Source: Candidatus Omnitrophota bacterium
Lineage (GTDB): Bacteria; Omnitrophota; Gorgyraeia; Duberdicusellales; 4484-171
Assembly: GCA_023228195.1 (NCBI GenBank)
Contig: JALOBR010000079.1
Span: forward strand, 1 to 6,623
Reading direction: 5' to 3'
DNA length: 6,623 bases
In this document: piece by piece, positions 1 to 3,579 of the stretch
Layout: every line of letters starts with the position of its first letter
How positions within the stretch are numbered: position 1 is the first letter of the stretch
Program-made: the position numbers and the translations under genes
Notes under the pieces: model-generated
Told to the model about the DNA's origin: nothing
The model's database searches: none
What the model saw: only the letters and a program-made list of their open reading frames with translations

Positions 1-497
1 CGTTTTAAAATGTTGGATGCCTCTTCGACTATTTCTTTTTTAACGGGAGTTTTTTTGCATTCTTCAGAACGCATTAAGGCAAATCTGCCTACTTTGCCTT
101 GTAGGGTTGCTATGATTTGCTTTGCTTTTTGCATTCCTATACCCTCGAGGCTTTTTAAAAAAACAAGGTCACCGTCTTCTATCGCTTGCGCGATTTGGGG
201 AATCGGTTTATCAAAAGCTTTTAAAGCCACTTTAGGGCCTATACCGGAAATGCTGATAAATTTTTCAAAAAACTCTTTTTCCAGTTCATCCACAAAACCA
301 ATCATAACCGGAAGCCCCCTGTTTTTATCCATATTGAAATAATGATATATCACAAGTTCGACAACGCCGCTGTCATTATGCAATAATCGGCTTGAAACTG
401 TCCGCGGCGTATTGATTTCGTAACATATACCGCCAACATCGACAATTGCTTTAGTTTCCTCTTTTTTAATCAATTGGCCGCGTATTTTTGCTATCAT
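1..497 (-). CDS. ruvA: Holliday junction branch migration protein RuvA, 3'-truncated by window edge
   Basis: RuvA binds four-way DNA junctions as a tetramer and loads the RuvB motor for branch migration in recombinational repair. I translated 165 residues from the ATG at 497-495 (MIAKIRGQLIKK...) with no stop before base 1. The family is usually about 190-200 residues, so only the C-terminal RuvB-contact domain is missing. Residues 1-65 fit the N-terminal OB-fold. Two helix-hairpin-helix DNA-binding motifs follow: ISGIGPKVALK around 83-93 and LEGIGMQKAKQII around 117-129. The start overlaps the ruvC stop as ATGA, and there is no good Shine-Dalgarno, which suggests translational coupling. The loop that carries the acidic pin in E. 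coli (Glu55, Asp56) is longer here and reads HYFNMDKNRGLPVMIGF (52-68), with a single acidic residue. Family assignment is secure; function of the altered pin is unknown. Confidence 0.95.
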   Translation of the reverse strand, partial: MIAKIRGQLIKKEETKAIVDVGGICYEINTPRTVSSRLLHNDSGVVELVIYHYFNMDKNRGLPVMIGFVDELEKEFFEKFISISGIGPKVALKAFDKPIPQIAQAIEDGDLVFLKSLEGIGMQKAKQIIATLQGKVGRFALMRSEECKKTPVKKEIVEEASNILK

Positions 498-1060
498 TGT
501 ATAATTCTATCCCGTTTTTTCATCCAGGCACCAGTTAGCTTGCGTCTTGCCAGTGCAGGGTTTTGTTTCGTCGCAGAAAGCATTAATGATCTTACTTTTT
601 CTTCGTGCGAAAATGCAACCACCAAAGAAAACGCATCAGCCGTGTGATTTGAAATAAAACTTTTACCCGTGATGTTCTCGGCCATTCGCTTAACGCGGAA
701 AGAGTCGGCGCTGCCTTTACCTAAAAATGCTTTTCTCGCCCGCGTAGGCGAATATTCAAAGATCTCAAGTCCTTTTTGCTCGGCAAGCACAACAACTACG
801 CCACGCACCTGCGCAAGTATTCCCAAAGTCAGGGGATGCTTATAGTGCGAATAAAGTTTTTCAAGAGCCAGGGCCTGTGGCCTGTATTCTTTAATTTCTT
901 TTTCAAGCTCTTCGTAAATAAACTTAAGCTTTTGCGAAAAAATATGTTTTTTTGATGTTTTTATCTCGCCTTCTTTTATTAATTTAATCTCGGCATTTTT
1001 TGTTTCGCAAATAACATAGCCATTAACTTGAAGGCCAACATCAACAGCACAAACTACCAT
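494..1060 (-). CDS. ruvC: Crossover junction endodeoxyribonuclease RuvC
   Basis: RuvC is the RNase H-fold dimeric resolvase that cuts Holliday junctions after RuvAB branch migration. The 188-residue protein keeps the acidic catalytic set at expected spacing: Asp7 in CAVDVGLQVNGY, Glu67 in ALALEKLY, and His139/Asp142 in NHTADAFSLVVA. This matches the Thermus-type HxxD ending rather than the E. coli DxxD one. The substrate-loop region LGKGSADSFRVKRM (113-126) is also typical. Two signature positions differ from the common DPGxxxTGY: proline is Val8 and threonine is Asn13. After the catalytic core there is a lysine/arginine-rich tail (about 157-188), longer than in E. coli. The gene starts 8 bases after yebC with no clear Shine-Dalgarno and overlaps ruvA by 4 bases. 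The yebC-ruvC-ruvA order is the common bacterial arrangement and supports the call. Confidence 0.95.
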   Translation of the reverse strand: MVVCAVDVGLQVNGYVICETKNAEIKLIKEGEIKTSKKHIFSQKLKFIYEELEKEIKEYRPQALALEKLYSHYKHPLTLGILAQVRGVVVVLAEQKGLEIFEYSPTRARKAFLGKGSADSFRVKRMAENITGKSFISNHTADAFSLVVAFSHEEKVRSLMLSATKQNPALARRKLTGAWMKKRDRIIQ

Positions 1061-1068
1061 TTTTTTGT

Positions 1069-1833
1069 TTACGGCATTTCAGCCGCAATCTGTTCAAGCA
1101 GCTCATCAGAGATATCAAAATTAGCATGCACCTTTTGAACGTCTTCTTGCTCTTCCAATGCTTCGATAAGCGAAAGCAATTGTTTAGCGTCAGAGGCAAC
1201 CGTCACCTTTACCTTAGAGCTTGGTATCATGGTTATTTCTGTTTCTTCCATTTTTATATTCTTGGCCCGCAGAGCTTCCTTTAACTGTTCGAAATCTTTG
1301 GGGTCTGAAAAAATTTCATAATTCTTTTCTCCGACCTGGACATCATCTGCGCCTGCATCAAGGCTGATGCTATAAAGCTCATCTTCATTTTTAATCTGGC
1401 TTTTATCTATAAGAATGTAACCTTTTTTCTTAAACATCCAGGAAACGCTGCCTGCTCCGGCAAGGCTGCCGGTTTTTTTGGAAAAAATATTTCGCACTTC
1501 GGCAGATGTTCGATTTTTGTTGTCGGTAAGTGTTTCTACAATAAGAGCAACTCCGCCGGGACCGTAGGCCTCAAATATACAACTTTCATAAGTAACGCCC
1601 TCAAGTTCCCCGGTTCCTTTTTTTATCGCCTTTTCGATATTATCTGAAGGCATATTTGCGGTTCGTGCCCTGTCAATTGCCGTACGAAGCCTGGCGTTTG
1701 TGTCCGGTTTGCCTCCACCTTCGCGCGCAGCAACCGTAATTTCTCTTATTAGTTTTGTAAAAAGCTGGCCGCGTTTTGCATCGGCGGCTCCCTTTTTATG
1801 TTTAATACTCGCCCACTTTGAATGACCGCTCAT
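1069..1833 (-). CDS. yebC: YebC/TACO1 family protein
   Basis: This 254-residue protein is full length for the family (usually about 240-250). The N-terminus MSGHSKWASIKHKKGAADAK is diagnostic, followed by the conserved FTKLIREI (25-32), NMPSDNIEKAIKKGTG (60-75), AYGPGGVALIVETLTDNKNR (89-108) and GSVSWMFKKKG (128-138). The C-terminal VQKVHANFDI (232-241) is also typical. Family members were long labelled transcription regulators. More recent work on YebC and mitochondrial TACO1 ties them to the ribosome and to relief of stalling on polyproline stretches; which role applies here cannot be read from the sequence. The start is well supported by AGGAGG five bases upstream. The gene lies 24 bases after rnhA and 8 before ruvC, the usual neighbour of yebC. 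Confidence 0.97.
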   Translation of the reverse strand: MSGHSKWASIKHKKGAADAKRGQLFTKLIREITVAAREGGGKPDTNARLRTAIDRARTANMPSDNIEKAIKKGTGELEGVTYESCIFEAYGPGGVALIVETLTDNKNRTSAEVRNIFSKKTGSLAGAGSVSWMFKKKGYILIDKSQIKNEDELYSISLDAGADDVQVGEKNYEIFSDPKDFEQLKEALRAKNIKMEETEITMIPSSKVKVTVASDAKQLLSLIEALEEQEDVQKVHANFDISDELLEQIAAEMP

Positions 1834-1838
1834 GATTA

Positions 1839-1844
1839 CCTCCT
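1839..1844 (-). promoter_or_regulatory. Ribosome binding site of yebC
   Basis: AGGAGG lies five bases before the yebC ATG. It is the best Shine-Dalgarno in the window and fixes the yebC start. It is in contrast to ruvC, ruvA, ligA and the phosphoesterase, where no comparable motif is visible. Confidence 0.85.
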
Positions 1845-1857
1845 GTAAATTTACTTG

Positions 1858-2253
1858 TTAGATTAAGAAGCCGACAGCTTCAGTCGCCAGCTTATCCGCC
1901 TCTGTATTTTTTTCTCTTTCGATGTGCGTTATGCTGAATTTTTCTAATTTTGAAATAATATTTTTCGCAAGTACGAATAATGGATAAATATTTTTATTTT
2001 TTACTTTGAAGTTACCGTTTAACTGTTCGCAGAGAAGTTTACTATCCGAAAAAACTTCTGCGTTTCGTTCGCCCATACCAAGAACTTCAATAAGAGAAAA
2101 AATAAAAGCCATATATTCCGCAAAATTATTGGTTTGTATGCCTAAATAAATACCGTTTTTTTTAACAAGATTATTATCTTTATAGATTAGATAGCCTATC
2201 CCGACATTTCCGGGATTGCCGGCGGACGCTCCGTCGATGTAAACCTTAATCAT
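1858..2253 (-). CDS. rnhA: Ribonuclease HI family protein (small, no basic protrusion)
   Basis: RNase H cleaves the RNA strand of RNA:DNA hybrids (R-loops, primers). From the ATG at 2253-2251 the protein is 131 residues and starts MIKVYIDGASAGNPG, exactly where the fold begins. The four metal-binding positions are visible: Asp7 (YIDGAS), Glu46 (NNFAEYMAF), Asp70 (VFSDSKLL) and Asp120 (REKNTEADKLATEA). The compact length, and the lack of the basic handle of E. coli RNase HI, match the short archaeal/Bacillus YpdQ-like subgroup. An upstream in-frame ATG at 2301 would add 16 residues that merely read through the previous gene. I prefer 2253 because it forms an ATGA overlap with that gene's stop and has GGAGG (2264-2268) ten bases upstream. 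Family assignment is secure; which cellular hybrids it removes is unknown. Confidence 0.9.
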   Translation of the reverse strand: MIKVYIDGASAGNPGNVGIGYLIYKDNNLVKKNGIYLGIQTNNFAEYMAFIFSLIEVLGMGERNAEVFSDSKLLCEQLNGNFKVKNKNIYPLFVLAKNIISKLEKFSITHIEREKNTEADKLATEAVGFLI

Positions 2254-2981
2254 AGGTTGAAATCCTCCGGAAGATAAAGAATCCTTACGCAGTTTTCGCA
2301 AAGAACAAGCTTGTCGTACATTTTTATTTCATTTATTGTTTGGGCAGTCATCCGCATATTACAAGCGCCGCAATTTTCAGTATTTATATTTACTGCGGCT
2401 ATGGCGCGTCCGGAGCGGGTTTTTATAAGCTTCTCATATTTAGCAAAAACATTTTTATCGATATCTTTAACTAAATTGTTCTTTTTCTCTTCAAGCGTTT
2501 TTATTTTGGTGTCTATTTCGGCAAGCTCGCTATTTAACTGGGTTTCTGTTTCCTTGTATTTTTTTTCTTCATTTGCAAGCGCCTGTTTTTCTTCTTTGGC
2601 CTTTTTGTCGGCATTTTCTATATCATCAAGCGCCTTAATAACATCTTCTTCCAGCAATGAAACATCTGCCTTAAGGGATGCTATCTCGGTAAGTTTCGCC
2701 TGATACTCTTTATTGCTTTTGAGCTGAAAAAGTTGCCCTTGAGTTTTTTTTACGTTTTCTTCTTTTGCAGCCAAATCGAGCTCTTTCTCTTTTTTCTTTA
2801 ACTGTGATTGTTTTAATTTTTCCGAAAATATTTCGAAATCCTTTTTCCTGCTCTCAAAACCGTTTTTTAAATTAGTAAGTTCTTTAGGTATTTCGGTGTC
2901 TTTTCTTAGCTTAAGATTATATATTTCTGAATCGACTTCCTGTAGTTGAACTAGTTTATAGATTTCGTCTTTTAGGACCAC
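2250..2981 (-). CDS. Coiled-coil protein with C-terminal C4 zinc ribbon (DUF164/CT398 type)
   Basis: The 243-residue protein has a long, highly charged Lys/Glu-rich helical region (about 5-190) with coiled-coil character, then a C4 zinc ribbon with CGAC at about 204-207 and CENC at about 228-231, ending ILYLPEDFNL. This is the layout of the DUF164 family, which includes chlamydial CT398 and Helicobacter HP0958/FlgZ. Known members act as protein or RNA-binding adaptors, but no single biochemical role holds for the family, so I give none. No signal peptide or membrane segment is visible, so it should be cytoplasmic. The start codon is GTG (2981-2979), supported by GGGAGG nine bases upstream (2991-2996) and a promoter 46 bases upstream. 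The stop overlaps rnhA as ATGA, so the two proteins are probably made together. It is the first gene of the left operon. Confidence 0.85.
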   Translation of the reverse strand: MVLKDEIYKLVQLQEVDSEIYNLKLRKDTEIPKELTNLKNGFESRKKDFEIFSEKLKQSQLKKKEKELDLAAKEENVKKTQGQLFQLKSNKEYQAKLTEIASLKADVSLLEEDVIKALDDIENADKKAKEEKQALANEEKKYKETETQLNSELAEIDTKIKTLEEKKNNLVKDIDKNVFAKYEKLIKTRSGRAIAAVNINTENCGACNMRMTAQTINEIKMYDKLVLCENCVRILYLPEDFNL

Positions 2982-3026
2982 TATGCTAAGCCTCCCTTGT
3001 GTTTTACAAAAAATCTAAATGCACGT

Positions 3027-3055
3027 ATTGTAATTTTTGTTTTCATATTTTCCAA
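3027..3055 (-). promoter_or_regulatory. Sigma70-type promoter of the zinc ribbon-rnhA-yebC-ruvC-ruvA operon
   Basis: The minus strand reads TTGGAA (3055-3050), a 17-base spacer rich in A tracts, then TACAAT (3032-3027). Both boxes match the consensus at four and five of six positions with ideal spacing. The predicted start near 3020 gives a 5' leader of about 38 bases with the GGGAGG site. No further clear promoter is seen before the later genes, so this one may drive all five. It is a pattern-based call with no experimental support. Confidence 0.6.
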
Positions 3056-3137
3056 TAGGCCCGCCCAATGGGGCATCCTGGTGGACAGCCGAAATCGGAA
3101 GCGCATTGCTTTGCGAGCCCGGCAATGAATTCTACCA
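3056..3137 (-). other. GC-rich hairpin-bearing spacer after tRNA-Val
   Basis: This 82-base stretch between the tRNA-Val 3' end and the next promoter is clearly richer in G+C than the surrounding genes. It holds three small inverted repeats: CATTGC/GCAATG (3104-3109 with 3122-3127), CCGA/TCGG (3089-3092 with 3095-3098) and GCCC/GGGC (3063-3066 with 3071-3074). It may be the trailer of the tRNA transcript, where RNase processing and termination occur, but no classical stem plus U-run is present. I do not recognise it as a known RNA family. Confidence 0.4.
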
Positions 3138-3209
3138 TGGGCACTGCAGGGATCGAACCTGCGACCTTTCGCATGTGAAGCGAACGTTCTACTACTGAAC
3201 TAAGTGCCC
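3138..3209 (-). tRNA. tRNA-Val(CAC)
   Basis: The minus strand folds into a full cloverleaf. The 7-bp acceptor stem is GGGCACT/AGTGCCC, the D stem is GTTC/GAAC with a short AGTAGTA loop, the anticodon stem is TTCGC/GCGAA around loop TTCACAT, and the T arm is GCAGG-TTCGATC-CCTGC. The anticodon CAC reads the valine codon GUG. The discriminator base is A (3138). No CCA is encoded; the next bases are TGG, so CCA must be added after transcription. It lies 78 bases downstream of the CAU tRNA and is probably in the same transcript, though a TATAAT box upstream could give it a start of its own. Confidence 0.95.
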
Positions 3210-3238
3210 TTTGTGAAGCGACGCAACGCTCCCTGCCC

Positions 3239-3244
3239 ATTATA
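3239..3244 (-). promoter_or_regulatory. Possible -10 box upstream of tRNA-Val
   Basis: TATAAT lies 29 bases upstream of the tRNA-Val 5' end, a fitting distance for a short-leader tRNA promoter. The hexamers 16-18 bases further upstream do not resemble TTGACA, so this is at most a weak promoter. The same bases are one arm of an inverted repeat (ATTATACG at 3239-3246 with CGTATAAT at 3278-3285), which is an alternative explanation. Confidence 0.3.
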
Positions 3245-3287
3245 CGCTCTAGCTATTCAATTCTACGGTGATATTGTCGTATAATCA

Positions 3288-3361
3288 TGGGCCCGCAGGG
3301 ATTCGAACCCCGGACCAATTGATTATGAGTCAACTGCTCTAACCAGCTGAGCTACGGGCCC
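3288..3361 (-). tRNA. tRNA with CAU anticodon, probably tRNA-Ile2 (lysidine-modified) rather than elongator tRNA-Met
   Basis: The minus strand gives a complete cloverleaf. The acceptor stem is GGGCCCG/CGGGCCC, the D stem is GCTC/GAGC, the anticodon stem is GTTGA/TCAAT around CTCATAA, and the T arm is CGGGG-TTCGAAT-CCCTG. The anticodon is CAU. It is not an initiator type: the first acceptor pair is a normal G-C and the three G-C pairs of the initiator anticodon stem are absent. The acceptor stem carries C4-G69 and C5-G68, which are known recognition features for TilS, the lysidine synthase that turns CAU into an AUA-reading isoleucine anticodon; E. coli elongator tRNA-Met has U4-A69 instead. 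This favours Ile2, but elongator Met cannot be excluded. Discriminator A at 3288; CCA is not encoded. Confidence 0.9.
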
Positions 3362-3391
3362 AATTAAAAAGACACATCCAAGCTTACAAAT

Positions 3392-3412
3392 ATCCTTCGC
3401 TGCGCTCAGGAT
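3392..3412. repeat. Small GC-rich hairpin with tandem G-A mismatches
   Basis: Read on the minus strand it is ATCCT-GA-GC, loop GCA, GC-GA-AGGAT: two paired segments separated by facing GA/GA mismatches, which often form sheared pairs in RNA. The core GAGCGCAGCGAA is close to GAGCGAAAGCGAA in the neighbouring hairpin, so the two may share an origin or a binding partner. It would be in the transcribed leader of the tRNAs. Confidence 0.5.
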
Positions 3413-3467
3413 TAATTCGACTAAAGGCTTTTGTTCGCTTTCGCTCAAAAAGCCCAAGTCTTATTAA
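3412..3467. repeat. Long imperfect hairpin in the tRNA leader
   Basis: Three paired segments stack into one hairpin: 3412-3416 with 3463-3467 (5 bp), 3419-3422 with 3457-3460 (4 bp), and 3426-3432 with 3448-3454 (7 bp), with two small internal loops. The apex on the minus strand contains GCGAAAGC, a sequence known to form an unusually stable mini-hairpin. No U-run follows on the minus strand, so it does not look like a standard terminator. It occupies the promoter-proximal half of the putative insertion. Confidence 0.5.
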
Positions 3468-3478
3468 GCTACGGGTCC
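3465..3478 (-). pseudogene. Remnant of a tRNA 5' end (target duplication or decayed tRNA)
   Basis: The minus strand reads GGACCCGTAGCTTA, matching 12 of 14 bases of the intact tRNA start GGGCCCGTAGCTCA 117 bases downstream. After this the similarity stops and no D loop, anticodon arm or T arm can be found. It begins about 10 bases after the predicted transcription start, the position expected for a functional tRNA, which suggests that the tRNA originally began here. Confidence 0.45.
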
Positions 3479-3494
3479 GGACAAAGTAACAATG

Positions 3495-3523
3495 ATTATA
3501 ACAATTTATGTAAGGCATATCAA
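3495..3523 (-). promoter_or_regulatory. Strong sigma70-type promoter for the tRNA transcript
   Basis: The minus strand carries TTGATA (3523-3518), a 17-base spacer and a perfect TATAAT (3500-3495). It lies between the ligA stop and the tRNAs and points at the tRNAs. Transcription should begin near 3488, giving a leader of about 126 bases before the CAU tRNA, long for a tRNA operon and explained by the inserted 104-bp segment. It is the best promoter match in the window. Confidence 0.7.
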
Positions 3524-3544
3524 GCATTTTTTGAGGGTATTTGT

Positions 3545-3579
3545 GCTAAAAAATCCAGCAAATAGGAGGGGTTTTTAGC
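3545..3579 (-). terminator. Possible terminator of ligA
   Basis: A perfect 8-bp inverted repeat, GCTAAAAA/TTTTTAGC, spans the ligA stop codon and the following bases (3572-3579 with 3545-3552), with a 19-base loop that can add a two-base CC/GG pairing. The 3' arm supplies a T-run. The stem is AT-rich and the loop large, so this is a weak intrinsic terminator at best, but it sits at the right place between ligA and the tRNA promoter. Confidence 0.35.

Larger units (their letters stand above)
3364..3467. mobile_element. Putative 104-bp MITE-like insertion at the 5' end of the CAU tRNA gene
   Basis: The segment has imperfect terminal inverted repeats matching at 9 of 10 positions: TTAAAAAGAC at 3364-3373 and, read on the minus strand, TTAATAAGAC from 3467 to 3458. 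It is flanked by direct copies of the tRNA 5' end: GCTACGGGCCC (3351-3361) and GCTACGGGTCC (3468-3478), 10 of 11 identical. The inside carries two hairpins and no coding capacity. The simplest reading is a small non-autonomous element with an 11-bp target duplication, which kept the tRNA intact because the duplication rebuilt its 5' end. No transposase is in the window. Alternatives are a decayed duplicated tRNA or a chance resemblance of short repeats. Confidence 0.4.

Noticed and set aside
10..342. Plus-strand open frame opposite ruvA
   Set aside because: It is antisense to a clear RuvA coding sequence and its translation has no recognisable domain.
2254..2301. Sixteen-residue N-terminal extension of RNase H from an upstream ATG
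   Set aside because: It reads through the 3' end of the zinc-ribbon gene in another frame, has no family similarity, and the ATGA-coupled start at 2253 places the fold's first strand at the N-terminus.
2311..2703. Plus-strand open frame rich in Ser/Phe opposite the coiled-coil gene
   Set aside because: The Ser/Phe bias is the expected antisense reading of Lys/Glu-rich codons; it mimics membrane segments but is a shadow.
3043..3240. Minus-strand open frame of 65 codons across tRNA-Val
   Set aside because: Its middle is just the translated tRNA-Val gene, giving a SSVVERSLHMRKVAGSIPAV-type peptide that often appears as a false ORF over tRNAs, and the promoter of the next operon overlaps its end.
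3280..3285. Plus-strand TATAAT as a promoter
   Set aside because: No plus-strand gene or RNA follows, only the antisense of the CAU tRNA, and no -35 box is visible at proper distance.
3364..3467. CRISPR-like or attachment-site reading of the short repeats near the tRNA
   Set aside because: There are only two short, unequal hairpins, no regular spacing, no integrase gene, and the duplicated part is the tRNA 5' end rather than the 3' end used by most integrases.
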